From the NCBI RefSeq assembly GCF_000227135.1, contig NC_018234.1:236025-294444 (forward strand): a DNA stretch of 58,420 bases, in the 5' to 3' direction. This DNA is from Leishmania donovani (Eukaryota; Euglenozoa; Kinetoplastea; Trypanosomatida; Trypanosomatidae). The notes below the pieces were generated by a model, which was given only the letters and a program-made list of their open reading frames with translations, searched no databases and was not told the DNA's origin. Every line of letters begins with the position of its first letter. Positions within the stretch are counted from its first letter, which is position 1. The position numbers and the translations under genes are program-made. This document shows, in pieces, positions 21,345 through 31,571 of the stretch.

Positions 21345-21848
21345 AGGCAGCGATGATGGATCGTGCGTGTCGCAGGGACCGTGCCGCGGATGTTCTTGGT
21401 GCTTCTCCACGCCCGCACACGCGCGCATGCATCCGCGTGAGCGCCGCGTGTTATCGATTTTGTTCCATTGCTCTTCGAGAGTACCTTACAAACCGCATAG
21501 CCGGTGTCATGTGGTGTGGTGGAGTGTCGTCTCGGCTGCTGCGCCGTGTGTGTGTGCGTGTCTGGTGGTGAGACGTCTGTTTTCGCCATCGATACAGGTG
21601 AAAGGTGGAGCACGAGACGACCGCGAGAAGGAAGCGAGACGAAACGCTGCCACCGTGTCCGCCCCCCCCCCCCCTGGCGCAGAAACAAGTTTTTTTTCGA
21701 AGCAGCAGACGGGCGGCCACCAGCATGCGTGACTAGCAGTGCACCGCGCGGCCTCCACGGGCGCGGTGAAGGCCGTATCGTAACGCGTTATAAGTTTCTT
21801 CGTTATGGCAGGATGGGAACGGTGGGGAGAGAGGGGGCGGGAGAGGAT

Positions 21849-21865
21849 AACAACCCTCGGTTGTT
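21849..21865. repeat. Short hairpin, 7-bp stem
   Basis: AACAACC and GGTTGTT flank a CTC loop. It is short enough to be a chance occurrence. Confidence 0.6.
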
Positions 21866-22575
21866 TCTCTGCAGAGGTGGGTGGGGTACGTGCACGACAA
21901 CGTCGCCTCTCTATGCGAAAAAGCGATGCGACGCACCCTCTCCTTCGGACGGCTTTGCGCATCGTGGAGGGTGGGCATGCGCGGCATCGACACGGGTGAG
22001 GGAACCCCGCTGCATCGCAGACGGCTGCTTTTTGGTCGCCCATGTCTCTTGCCTACAGTCTCTGGGAGGGGGGGGAGGGTACGTCTGGTATGTATTTGGT
22101 GCATGTGACTGCCTTCTTCCCCCTCCTCGCCGACGTCCGCACCGCCAACTCCGCCACCAATCTTGGCGTCTCTCTCTCCTTTCCTTTCTCTTTGTCATGC
22201 CTCTCCTTATCCATCCGCCTCTTGACACCCGCCGACTTTTCGTGCGCGTCCACGCACACATCCACGTACACACACTCACACACATGCACTAGTGTTGAGC
22301 GAAACAGCAGACTGTGACCGTCTTCGTCTCCTACCATCACCGTCTACCCAGTTTTAACCTCTACACCGTTCCCTTTCTTATCTGGATACACTCGAGTTGG
22401 TCCACGTGCGTCTCTCTGTGTGTGAGTGTGTGAGTGCGACTATCTGCCTGGCTGCGAGTGTGTGCGCGTAGGTGTAAGGCTTTTCGGGATAAGAAGAGCA
22501 GCAACGAGGGTCCAGCGGCAACTCCTCCCCGCGGGTATCTCCTCTCCACCACCACCATCTCCACAACCATCACCC

Positions 22576-22604
22576 TTTCCTTCCTCTCTTCCGCTACCCC
22601 CAAG
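22576..22604 (+). promoter_or_regulatory. Candidate trans-splice acceptor for the Rab gene
   Basis: The tract CCTTTCCTTCCTCTCTTCCG runs into the first downstream AG at 22603-22604, with another AG at 22612-22613. Either gives a 5' leader of about 60-70 bases without an upstream ATG. Confidence 0.55.
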
Positions 22605-22674
22605 CCACATCAGCGGACACCGCTCCCTTAGCCACAGAGGCAGCAACAACAAAAAGGAAGTACACAGCGAGAAA

Positions 22675-23352
22675 ATGAGTCACAAGTATATCTTCAAGTA
22701 CATCATCATCGGCGACATGAGCGTCGGAAAGAGCTGTCTCATGCACCTGTTCACGGAGCAGCGGTACCGCAAGGACCTTCCGCACACTATCGGTGTCGAC
22801 TTCGGCACCACGGTCGTCGACATCAACGGTGAGCTCGTGAAGCTGCAGATGTGGGACACCGCCGGACAAGAACGCTTTCGCTCTGTCACACGAGGCTACT
22901 ACCGCGGCGCAGCCGGCGCACTCCTTGTGTATGACATTAGTCGGCGATCGACCTATGCCCACATAGGCACTTGGCTGACCGATGCTCGCGCGAACACAGG
23001 GCCCGAGACGGTCTTCATTCTCGTAGGCAACAAGTCTGACCTGGAGGAGGAGCGAGAGGTGTCGTACGAGGAGGCGGCTCAGTTCGCAGCGGAGCACAAT
23101 CTGCTTTTTGTGGAGTGCAGCTCGCTAAACGGCAACAACGTCGAGGAGGTCTTCCTGTCTACGGCGCGCCGCATTCACGAGAAGGTGAAGAGCGGTGTGA
23201 TGAGCCCGGTCGATCCGGAGAGTGGCGTGCAGCTGCACGCGGCCGCCATTCCCACCTCGACCGCTAACAGTGGCCAGACTGGGGGTCCCGTCGACTTGAA
23301 GGCCGGCACGAGTGGCGGCGTCGCTGCGGCGGCAGAGTCGAGCTGCTGCTAG
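22675..23352 (+). CDS. Rab4/Rab14-type small GTPase
   Basis: The protein has 225 residues, the usual Rab size. It has a complete G domain: P-loop GDMSVGKS at 13-20, switch I Thr38, switch II WDTAGQE at 60-66 with catalytic Gln65, and the guanine-specifying NKSD at 119-122. The SA motif is replaced by ECSS. It ends in two cysteines (224-225), the expected double geranylgeranylation site, after a variable Ala/Ser/Thr-rich tail. The opening KYIFKYIIIGDM and the segment around RGYYRGAAGALLVYDISRRS fit the Rab4/Rab14 clade best, which works in endosomal recycling. The ATG at 22675 starts exactly where Rab homology starts; the longer open frame upstream is leader sequence. Rab identity is certain; the subfamily is likely rather than proven. 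Confidence 0.93.
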   Translation: MSHKYIFKYIIIGDMSVGKSCLMHLFTEQRYRKDLPHTIGVDFGTTVVDINGELVKLQMWDTAGQERFRSVTRGYYRGAAGALLVYDISRRSTYAHIGTWLTDARANTGPETVFILVGNKSDLEEEREVSYEEAAQFAAEHNLLFVECSSLNGNNVEEVFLSTARRIHEKVKSGVMSPVDPESGVQLHAAAIPTSTANSGQTGGPVDLKAGTSGGVAAAAESSCC

Positions 23353-25077
23353 GAGGAGCTCCTCCTGCTCCGTCCCTCACCCTCCGCCTTCCCACAACAC
23401 ACGCACAGGCACATATATATCTGTACGTTCAAAGGCCGTAGAGAAACCGCAAGAGAGATTGTGTGTGTGTGTGGGTGTGGAGGGCTCGGGTGGGCGTACG
23501 CCTCTCTGCGCAAGCACGCGCGGTGCGTGTAAGCGCGTGTTAGGATGAGGTGGCCGGGAGAGGGCAAAGGCGGAAGAGGAGGAGGGCGGCGTCGAGGGTG
23601 GCAGTGGTAGTGGTTTTTGAGCTGCTCAGCAGATTCTAAACGACCACAGTGAACTGCTGTTTGCGTGCCGGGTTGTGTGCACACGTGCAGCGGCGAGATG
23701 CTCTGTCGTGACCAGGCTTGTTTCACGCGCCCAACCCAACCGACTCCCCTCCCCTACTGCTCACCGCCTTCTCCTCCCTCTTCCACGCGACTTTCGTCTC
23801 TCATAGCACGCGGCCCCGACTTTCCCCCGCTGTGTGATGTCTCGCGTGCTGTGACGCTTGCTCGAAATGTGCCGTGCCTTCTGTTCGCTTGGTGCTCTCC
23901 GAGGGAGAGAGGAGAGAGAGGAGATAGGGCGAAGTGGCGCAGGGCCGAGAGAGGGTGCTGATGCTGATGGACGCACGCATCGATTCTTTCCCTCTCACCC
24001 CCCGTATTGGTTTCCCACTACAAACGCGTAAGCTTCTCCCTTCCTCCTCTCTCTCGCATCCACCTCCTTCTTTCGTCTCTCGCTCTCTTCACTGCTCTCC
24101 TCCTGTCTTGCTGCAGCTGGCTGGTGCGGCTCTCTTGTTTATTGTACTGTCCGCAGCAGCAGCAGCAGTAAGCAGGCTGTAGCGGCAACTGCGTGTGCAC
24201 GTGTCTCTCACACCCACTCCACCTGCTGACGTGTAGGTGTGTGTGCGCGTGTCTGTGTCTGTGGAGGAGGAGGGTGGGGGGCTATAAGGAGAGGCGGTCG
24301 ATGGCGGGGGTAAAGGTGTGGAGGCCGTCAACATACACCTATGTGCTTGGTCGGCCGACTTTTTATCATCGGCCGCCATCCTTCCTTCCCTCTTGTCCGT
24401 CGCTCTCCGTGTCGCTTCTCTCTCCCTCCCTTTCTTGTGGCATTTCGCTCCTCTCGCTACTGCACGGAAGACATACCTTACGTGCTACCTGTGCCGTCGT
24501 CAGAGCGGCGCTACGACGGCCGCTGTTGTTGCATGCGCTGACGCATGCCAGGTGTACCTGCCAGCACTTATGGGTGGGTATGCTCGTGCTGTGTGTGCGC
24601 ACAGGTGCTCTCTTCTCTCGACACGCATGTGGTGTCGCTGATATCTGGGAAGCCGCATCCAATTCATAAAGAACAGCATCGCCTGGAGACGGCCACCCCA
24701 CTCCATCCCGCTTTCCCACCCCCTTGTCGCCGCGCCTGCGCATACACATGCACATTCGGATCATCCAAGCATGCTGCGTAGCCCCACAAGCTTCCGTCTT
24801 CTACCTGTGCTGCTACGTGGCTATCTCGATCTCTCTCCTTTGCTGGACGGCACCGTCCATCCTCTCACAGTCGGTGTTGCGCCCTCCCCGCGCCCCCCTT
24901 CCCGCTCCATTGGTGTAGTGGCGGACATACCCCACGTCACACCCAGGCTCACAAACCATTATCATCGACGCGACGCCCAGTGAAGACGATACTCGCTGCC
25001 GTTCGGCTTACACTCAGCAGTGCCTCTCACGGGACAGATAGGAACGACACCCTTCTCCTTACCCACCGCCCAGCGCC
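23353..25077 (+). other. Intergenic/UTR interval
   Basis: No convincing gene is seen. It includes a GT tract (23459-23472), a purine-rich block (23895-23960), pyrimidine tracts (about 24030-24110 and 24370-24440), a CAG repeat near 24155-24170, and the leader of the next gene. Confidence 0.65.
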
Positions 25078-26475
25078 ATGCCCCCGTCGCACGTCCGCAA
25101 GGAGGAGGCGGAGCTCCGCCATATCGCGAAGCAGGCTCGGCTTGCACGCAAGGAGGTGCAGCAGCGCGAGCGGAAGCAGCGCCAGCGTGAGCGGCGCGCG
25201 GCCACCAAGAACGGTGAGGCATCTACTGCTGCCCAGCAGACCGCTGCGTCTTCGGCAATGAGAAAGCGAGGGGCAATCATTCTTCCAGATGAGGTCCAGG
25301 AGCTGCGCCAGCGGCTCATGGGCGACGACGCCGCCAGCTCTGCGTCTGCGGCCAACTCTCCCGAGAGAAAGACGAAAAAGGCGGCAGCAAGGAAGGCCGC
25401 CCGCTCTCCCGCGAAGAAGTCCGCAGCCGCTGCCGGGGACAGCAACCACAGCGCCGCCTCCTCCTCCTCCACACTAGTTCCCACGTATCACCAGGAGGTG
25501 CACTTCAAGAAGAAGATGTTCTTTGTGGATGTGGTTCTGCACCACGTCCCGCATCAGAAGATCGACATCAGTGAGACGAACACGAATCAGCTGGTGGTCG
25601 ACACGTGCGGCCACACGAAGAAGTACCGCCTTGTGCTGCCGTACCCGGAGGGCATGCTGTGCGACGCTGCGGCGGCCACGTACGATTTCGAGAACGGCAT
25701 CCTGCAGTGCCGCCTTCCCATCATGGATGGCGCCATCCCGGCCAGTCTCGAGGCAGAGAACGAGAGGATGATCGAAAAGATGCGTCAGCAGAAGGCGCTG
25801 CGCTTCCGCGTGACGCGGGATGGCGACTTGACGGTGCGCACGCGCCAAGCGCTGCTGACGCAAACGCCCGCCGTCCAGGCTGCGCTGCCAGAGGCGAAGA
25901 AGGCGGCAGCAGCACAGCGCGGTGACGACACGGATAGCGACAACGAGGTCGTCAACGCCCAGGCGCGAGAGGCGAAGGGGACGAAAAAGATGGCTAGTCC
26001 CGAATCTCGGAAGCGTACTCGCGACGGCGACGAGGAGGATGGCAAGGAGACGCCGCAGCAGACCAGGTCTGTATCAGCGAAGAAAGCGAAAGGCGCGGCT
26101 GCTGCGGAGAACGCTTCGCCGAAGGAGGCTGCCGCGGCATCGAAGCCGGCCTCGAAGAAGTCGAAGCCTGAAGACTTCAAGGCCGAGCACGCCAAGGCGA
26201 TGGAGGCTGCAAAGGCGGCCGCGGCCAAGGTCCACCTCTCCATGCGCGAGCGGATGAAGCTGGCCAAGGCAGTGCAGGCGAGCCGCGAGGAGCGCCTGCA
26301 GACTCGCTCCCTTCGCAAGGAGCGTAAGGAGGAGCAGAAGCAGAAGTCTTTCCACCGTGTCTTGGAGGAGCAGAAACGCCAGCTGCTGGCCCGCGCGTCG
26401 ATGCAGCAACCGACGCCACGCCCCACCGCGAGGGCAAACGCGTCTGCGAAGGCGGTGCACTTCGCCGACGCGTGA
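25078..26475 (+). CDS. Basic protein with CS/p23-like domain
   Basis: This 465-residue protein has three parts. The N-terminus (1-60) is a charged helix rich in Arg/Lys/Gln. Residues about 133-218 are beta-rich and include KKYRLVLPYPEGMLCDAAAA and an ILQCRLPIM strand. That pattern resembles the CS (p23/alpha-crystallin) fold found in PIH1-type dynein-assembly factors and Hsp90 co-chaperones. The C-terminal half is Lys/Ala/Glu-rich, with probable nuclear localisation clusters (SRKRTRDGDEEDG near 302) and a final basic coiled-coil segment (about 380-445). A co-chaperone or axonemal-assembly role is a possible reading of the CS-like region; a nucleolar role would fit the basic tails. The ATG at 25078 is preceded by stop-rich sequence. 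Confidence 0.75.
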   Translation: MPPSHVRKEEAELRHIAKQARLARKEVQQRERKQRQRERRAATKNGEASTAAQQTAASSAMRKRGAIILPDEVQELRQRLMGDDAASSASAANSPERKTKKAAARKAARSPAKKSAAAAGDSNHSAASSSSTLVPTYHQEVHFKKKMFFVDVVLHHVPHQKIDISETNTNQLVVDTCGHTKKYRLVLPYPEGMLCDAAAATYDFENGILQCRLPIMDGAIPASLEAENERMIEKMRQQKALRFRVTRDGDLTVRTRQALLTQTPAVQAALPEAKKAAAAQRGDDTDSDNEVVNAQAREAKGTKKMASPESRKRTRDGDEEDGKETPQQTRSVSAKKAKGAAAAENASPKEAAAASKPASKKSKPEDFKAEHAKAMEAAKAAAAKVHLSMRERMKLAKAVQASREERLQTRSLRKERKEEQKQKSFHRVLEEQKRQLLARASMQQPTPRPTARANASAKAVHFADA

Positions 26476-27458
26476 GAGGACCTGCCCCTCTTCGTCTAAG
26501 CACTCTAACGGAGAAGTTGTTCAGGCAGGCGTCACGCAGACGTACAGATGGGCGGCCCGGCCTGGCAGCCGTTGGGAAGGATGCCTGCTTGCTTGCAGAT
26601 GGTGACAAGTCAAGGAGGAAGAGGAGGGTGGTGATGGTGGTCGTGGGGCACAAAGGGTGCCTATTCCTACGAGGCAGTAATCCTCCTTGCGTTCACCTCT
26701 CACACCGCGCGCTCTCGCTCACTCGTTTCCACCCTCTCCCCCACCGATCTCCGCTTCTCTAAGACACCCGTAACATGCACGCTGATAATACTGCATCGAC
26801 TAAAGGAGCGCGAAGGTGGGCGGGGTTTGCGCGACGGCACGCTTTTGAATACGCTCCCTCCCCCTATTTGGTATCTTTCTAACAGCAACGACACGGGTGG
26901 CCCTGCATAGGCTGCACCACCCCCCTATGCGCCCCTTGCCACTCCCTCGCCCCGCCTCTCCCGCCGTCGTCTTATGGTCTCGCCGCCACCATCGTCTGTG
27001 TGTCCGCCAGACGGGCGAGAGGGAGTCGTCGATGGGGATGTGGGAGGGGGTGCGGGCATGTCGCTGTTCCCAGCGTTTTCTAAGATGCATACGCACAAGG
27101 GCCCAAATCAAGCAGGGCAGGCGGCGGAAGACGCGGCACTGTCTTTTCTCGTGCTCTATCCGGGCGCGCCATCCTTTCCGCACCTGTGCGTGCATGCGGG
27201 CGGCCACCTCATCCATTGCTGCACCGCGCCTCTCGCCCCTCCCTCGCTCTCTCCCTTACGCACCCATCGACGCGGGTGTTCGTCTTTTTGCCTTCGATGC
27301 GGCGCGCACTGCGGGGCATCGACACCCGCACGCATACGCTCGCCCGCATTGCGCCTGCCGCTCATTCTGCAGTCGCAGCGGCCGACTAGTGATGTGCAGC
27401 GCGTGGGCACACACACACACACACACACACACTCGCACCCTTGAGGGCTGTCGGTGGA
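26476..27458 (+). other. Intergenic/UTR interval
   Basis: No gene is supported. ORFs on both strands are Arg/Pro/His-rich shadows. It holds a pyrimidine-rich stretch (about 26690-26765 and 26855-26882) and a (CA)n tract at 27409-27432 just before the next start codon. Confidence 0.6.
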
Positions 27459-30400
27459 ATGCCCACCAGGCGGGGTAAGAGGATCGTCGACGCCCGCCCG
27501 CAGTCGGTGGCGGACGGGGTGGGCAGCGTCCCTCTTTCGGTAGCATTCACCACTTCGGCTGAACAGACAACGGTGACAGCCATGCCAGCGTCGACGGCGG
27601 CCACAACTGCGACAGCAGCGGTGACGACGCGAGGCGGCCGCGCCACAGTGTCGGGTGTCGCGAAGATCGAGGTGGCGGCACCGACGAATGGGAGCAGCAG
27701 CAACGGCGCTATGTTCTCTGCAGCGGGTCACGTGAAGGTGCCGGCTGCCGTGCTGCAGCGCATTCAGCAGCTAGGACACTCTAACGCTGCAACGCAAGCG
27801 ATCTGCACCGACCCCACCGCTTCTGCAACGGCGTCGACGCCAGAGGCAGCCGTTCGTGCCGGTGCGCCTGTGCCACTGCCGCCGGCGCTTTCCTCTACTC
27901 GTGGCAGCACTCGAGGTCGCGCCAGGGGTGCGAAGACGTCGAGCAGTACCGTGAAGGCGTCAACTGCATCTTCTCCACGGTCTCCGGATTTGACCACAAA
28001 GACGTCGCAGCTCCCATTTACAGCGCCAGAAGCCCTTCTTACGGCCGTCGAGGAGGTAAGCGAGGCGGTTGTTTCGGCTACGGTGGCGGCCCACAAAACG
28101 GCCAGCAGCAGCCACGCGCAGGATGACGGCAAAGAGCCCCTTCTGATGCCTAGGCAGCAGAAACCGGTGATTTTCTCGCGTCAGTGGCGTCGACAACTCT
28201 TCGCCGGCACCGCCTCGTCGTCATTGCCCTTGGCGTCCGGCAAGCCGATCGCCGGCTCTACCGTCGAGGATGTACTGCGAGGTCACGGCCAGAGCATAGG
28301 CCGGCGTGCGCGCGGGGACGTGAGGGAGAGCGACTCCGACAGCGTCGCTGACGAGGAGGGCGATGATGACGAGGAGGACGCGTCACCCTTTGGCAAGGCG
28401 AGTGTCATCAAGTTCAGCCGCACCGACGGCGGCAGCGGCGTGCCCGGTAGGCTTGCAGCGGCACCGTCGAGCGGCGACTTCGGTGATGAGGAGGACCAGC
28501 TCAGCGCTGAATCAGCATCCATGATGCAGGCTACGGCTGGCAGGGCAGTGTATGACCGTCGTAACGGTGCGGCACTGCAGTTCTCGGGGGCGCCGACACG
28601 TCGGCAGCGGCACCAGCTACGGCAGCAGGCACAGGAGGCGCGTGAGCACCACCGCGTACGGCGTCACATGGCTGGCTTCGATCCGGACTTCCTGAGTCGG
28701 CAGGAGTCTCGGTTGCAGGTGCACAGGGAGCGGGATAGCAACGAAGAGGTCGAGGACGAGGAGAGTGGCGCGCACTCTTCGGAGGGGGAGACGGACTACA
28801 GCGCATCATCCACGGCGGAGAGCGAAGCGCTCTCCTCCGTCAGCGCCGAGGGAGACGACGACGAAGCGAAGGAAGTTGAAGAGGATGGAGACGTCGATGG
28901 TGACCTGCTAGACCCCTCCGCATCTGCGCCGCACGGAGATCTCAGTGCAGCCGGTGGTGACGGATTCGGCGCTGCGGAGCGTACTGAGCACGAGCGCCAG
29001 GGGCGCGCACACGACAAGAGCGGTACGGCGGCACCGCCTGCAGTGATCGACGAGCCTGGCGACAGTGGCAGCAGCACGAGTCCGGCGGCTGCGCGTTCTC
29101 AGTTTTTCCAGTCGTTCTTTTTTGCGTGCCACGAGGACCGCATGCGCCGCAGTGACTGCCATCACACCCTCATCGGGCTTCGCGACACCATCACCATCAA
29201 AGGACCGTGCGGCATCATCGGTTTTGGCCTTGGCGAGGTCTCTGTGAACGGCTTCTACCTTGGTCGCAAGCAACTGACCCTGTGGCACGAAGAGCACCGA
29301 GCGGTGCTGATGCCCATGAAGCGGCTCAAGACGCGGCACGCGCAGGACATGGAGCTGCCCCAGTGGCCTCGCGTGCCGGCGCCTCCCTGGCCCCCTCGAA
29401 GTTTTTCGACGGCCGCCGCTGCCGGAGAAAGCACGTCGACGGACGTTGGGGATGCTTTGGGACAGCCACTGAATCCTCTGTACTACCGCGGCGTGTGTGA
29501 TGCATCACGGAGCAGGACGTCTGCGACGGTGAATGGCACTCCAGCAGCACCCGCTGCTGCCGCCGCTGCTGCTGCTGAGGCGGCAGACGAGGAGGAGGCC
29601 TTTCTGCAGTCGCTGCAGTGGAGCTGCGAGTCCGTGTTTGGGGCGGTGGACTGGGATTGGGTGGAGGCGACGGTGCAGAGTTGGCGCAATCTCTTTTCCA
29701 ACCAGCTGCCACCGATCTTCTTGATTGTGCAGCCGCCCTCTTACATGCGCCGGCATGGCGACGAAGGGCCAACGCGAAGGTTCTACCTAACCCGCAAGCG
29801 CGGTCGTCAGGACGGCGCTGCTGGTGGCAAGTCAAAGGTGTGCAAGAAGGGAGGCGTGTCGCAGGACGCCGCCGCCGCGCCGTCGAGCGCGTACATGGAC
29901 ATTCCGTCGTTTGTCGCCCACCGCAGCGAGCCGTCCGTCGATCTCGCCCTCGTGCCGAGCATCGTGCCGTCGATCGCGGCACAGGGCTGCGGCTCTGTCA
30001 TGGTGCTGGGCTCTGCGAACATTGGAAAGTCGACGCTGTGCCGATACTTGGCAAACGTCCTCCTCAGTCAGCACGGACTCTGCTACTGGCTCGACCTCGA
30101 TGTCGGGCAGCCTGAGTTCGGCGTCCCGGGTCAGCTGACGCTCTCCATTGTGCGGCGTCCGCTGCTGCGTGCACACGACGCGAGCTGCGCTCAGGTTGTC
30201 GCGGCTTTCTTCATCGGCGCCAGCACAGCGGCACCATGCCCGCTGACTGCAGCGAACGCGCTGGCGGCTGTCTGCGCGCAGGCGCGAGCGGTGAGCAGAG
30301 AACATCCTGTGGTGGTGAACACGCATGGCTGGGTTCTGCAGACGGGACGGCGTGTCTCTGTCGAGGCACTGCGGCGTCTGCGACCACGCCAGGTGATTCA

Positions 30401-31571
30401 CTTGCACAAGGCACGGGAGGAGTTGTGGGTGCGGGACACGGCAGCCTTGCTGGATCCGCGCAACGGGCTGAACGCCGAGGTGGTGCAGCGCCGCTTCCTT
30501 GTTCGTCACAGCACTGCCAGCTCTCCGGCCGCCGCCGCTGCTGCTGCTGCTGCTGGTGAGAACAATGGTGGTCCTGCCGCATGCTCGAAGAAGAACAGGA
30601 TCAAGGCTGCGCCTCTCAGTAGCTCGACGCCGTCGGTGGCCTTGCTCTGTCGTCTCCCGTATCCGCACGCTCGTGAGGATGCTGTCCAGCTGCCTGCGCC
30701 CACAGACCGCGAGTCGCCGGTTTCGTCCCTCACGACCACGAGCGCGTACAGGTGGCGTGGCCAGGTGCACTCGGTTCGCGTGGAGCGCGAGGAGACGTAC
30801 TCGTCGATAGCACGCATCAAGGCGACGAAGGGCAACCGTGGACGGCAACAGCGGTGGGAGACGTACTTTTCGGCCCTGCTCCGCCATTACACCGGCAGCA
30901 CCGCCGCTGGCGCGAAGGCGGCGAGTGGCGACTTAAACGCGGGGGAGGAGGAGCCCGAGACGACCCTCCTCGAGGCGCCGCTCTCGGCACTGCACTCGAT
31001 CGTGCTGGCCGAGCGTGATGAGAAGCTCGGCGATGTTTGCCTGGTGGAACCCACACTGTCCTCCTCGTCCTCCGAAGAAGCGAAATCCCATGCCACCGCC
31101 GCTGCTGCTGCTGCTGCTGAGCGCCGGCGAAGCCGCCAAACGCACGCGGAGTTGGCAGCGGCGTTGGAGCACGCGGTAGTCGCCGTCCTCTTCCACGCTC
31201 AACCCTCCGCTGTGGCGGCACACGGCCAGACGAACGGCGGCGAAAGGTGCGGCGTCGTGCGCAGTCTTGCCTCCCTCCAAAACGGGTTTCCCGTGTCGTG
31301 CTACGGTGTTGTGGAGAGCGGCGAGCGGGAGCTCCTGCATGGCGTCGAGGCGGCACAGCGGGAGAAGGATGCGAGCTCGTCGTGGAGCAGTTCCGCCTCA
31401 GTCGGTTGGATTCGAATCCGCGTGCCGCTGCGACCAAGCGTCGTCGCAGCGATGCTCTCTAACCCCGAGCGCGGGCCTGCGGCTGCGGCCGCCAAGTGGT
31501 GCACCCGCGTTTCCATCGCCTATAGTGCCGCCTTGCGTAGCGAGACCGCCTTTGTCGATGCCTGGCGGTGA
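27459..31571 (+). CDS. GRC3: Grc3/Nol9-type polynucleotide 5'-hydroxyl kinase
   Basis: This 1370-residue protein carries the Clp1/Grc3 kinase core. The P-loop GSANIGKST is at 851-859, the Asp-rich Walker B-like motif DLDVGQPEFGVPG begins at 879 with D879, D881 and Q884, and NTHGW is at 954-958. A preceding beta-rich N-terminal domain (about 556-605, TITIKGPCGIIGFGLGEVSV) matches the family arrangement, and the C-terminal block (about 1265-1340) resembles the Grc3 C-terminus. Grc3/Nol9 phosphorylates the 5'-OH of pre-rRNA after ITS2 cleavage, in the nucleolus. The N-terminal 550 residues are acidic, Ser/Ala-rich and probably disordered, so the protein is about twice the usual length. Several poly-Ala runs come from GCT/GCC repeats. 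The ATG at 27459 follows a non-ATG open stretch. Confidence 0.88.
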   Translation: MPTRRGKRIVDARPQSVADGVGSVPLSVAFTTSAEQTTVTAMPASTAATTATAAVTTRGGRATVSGVAKIEVAAPTNGSSSNGAMFSAAGHVKVPAAVLQRIQQLGHSNAATQAICTDPTASATASTPEAAVRAGAPVPLPPALSSTRGSTRGRARGAKTSSSTVKASTASSPRSPDLTTKTSQLPFTAPEALLTAVEEVSEAVVSATVAAHKTASSSHAQDDGKEPLLMPRQQKPVIFSRQWRRQLFAGTASSSLPLASGKPIAGSTVEDVLRGHGQSIGRRARGDVRESDSDSVADEEGDDDEEDASPFGKASVIKFSRTDGGSGVPGRLAAAPSSGDFGDEEDQLSAESASMMQATAGRAVYDRRNGAALQFSGAPTRRQRHQLRQQAQEAREHHRVRRHMAGFDPDFLSRQESRLQVHRERDSNEEVEDEESGAHSSEGETDYSASSTAESEALSSVSAEGDDDEAKEVEEDGDVDGDLLDPSASAPHGDLSAAGGDGFGAAERTEHERQGRAHDKSGTAAPPAVIDEPGDSGSSTSPAAARSQFFQSFFFACHEDRMRRSDCHHTLIGLRDTITIKGPCGIIGFGLGEVSVNGFYLGRKQLTLWHEEHRAVLMPMKRLKTRHAQDMELPQWPRVPAPPWPPRSFSTAAAAGESTSTDVGDALGQPLNPLYYRGVCDASRSRTSATVNGTPAAPAAAAAAAAEAADEEEAFLQSLQWSCESVFGAVDWDWVEATVQSWRNLFSNQLPPIFLIVQPPSYMRRHGDEGPTRRFYLTRKRGRQDGAAGGKSKVCKKGGVSQDAAAAPSSAYMDIPSFVAHRSEPSVDLALVPSIVPSIAAQGCGSVMVLGSANIGKSTLCRYLANVLLSQHGLCYWLDLDVGQPEFGVPGQLTLSIVRRPLLRAHDASCAQVVAAFFIGASTAAPCPLTAANALAAVCAQARAVSREHPVVVNTHGWVLQTGRRVSVEALRRLRPRQVIHLHKAREELWVRDTAALLDPRNGLNAEVVQRRFLVRHSTASSPAAAAAAAAAGENNGGPAACSKKNRIKAAPLSSSTPSVALLCRLPYPHAREDAVQLPAPTDRESPVSSLTTTSAYRWRGQVHSVRVEREETYSSIARIKATKGNRGRQQRWETYFSALLRHYTGSTAAGAKAASGDLNAGEEEPETTLLEAPLSALHSIVLAERDEKLGDVCLVEPTLSSSSSEEAKSHATAAAAAAAERRRSRQTHAELAAALEHAVVAVLFHAQPSAVAAHGQTNGGERCGVVRSLASLQNGFPVSCYGVVESGERELLHGVEAAQREKDASSSWSSSASVGWIRIRVPLRPSVVAAMLSNPERGPAAAAAKWCTRVSIAYSAALRSETAFVDAWR

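Larger units (their letters stand above)
21345..22674 (+). other. Intergenic/UTR interval
   Basis: No convincing gene is seen. It contains a C12 run near 21662, a T8 run near 21690, a small 7-bp hairpin with a three-base loop (21849-21865), and pyrimidine tracts at about 22160-22230 and 22550-22600 before the Rab gene. Confidence 0.65.

Noticed and set aside
29832..30887. 351-residue minus-strand ORF
   Set aside because: It is antisense to the conserved kinase core of the Grc3-like gene, and its Arg/His-rich composition shows no domain.
31400..31420. tRNA B-box-like sequence (GGATTCGAATCC)
   Set aside because: It lies inside the Grc3-like coding frame, and no A box or cloverleaf pairs with it; no tRNA was found in the window.
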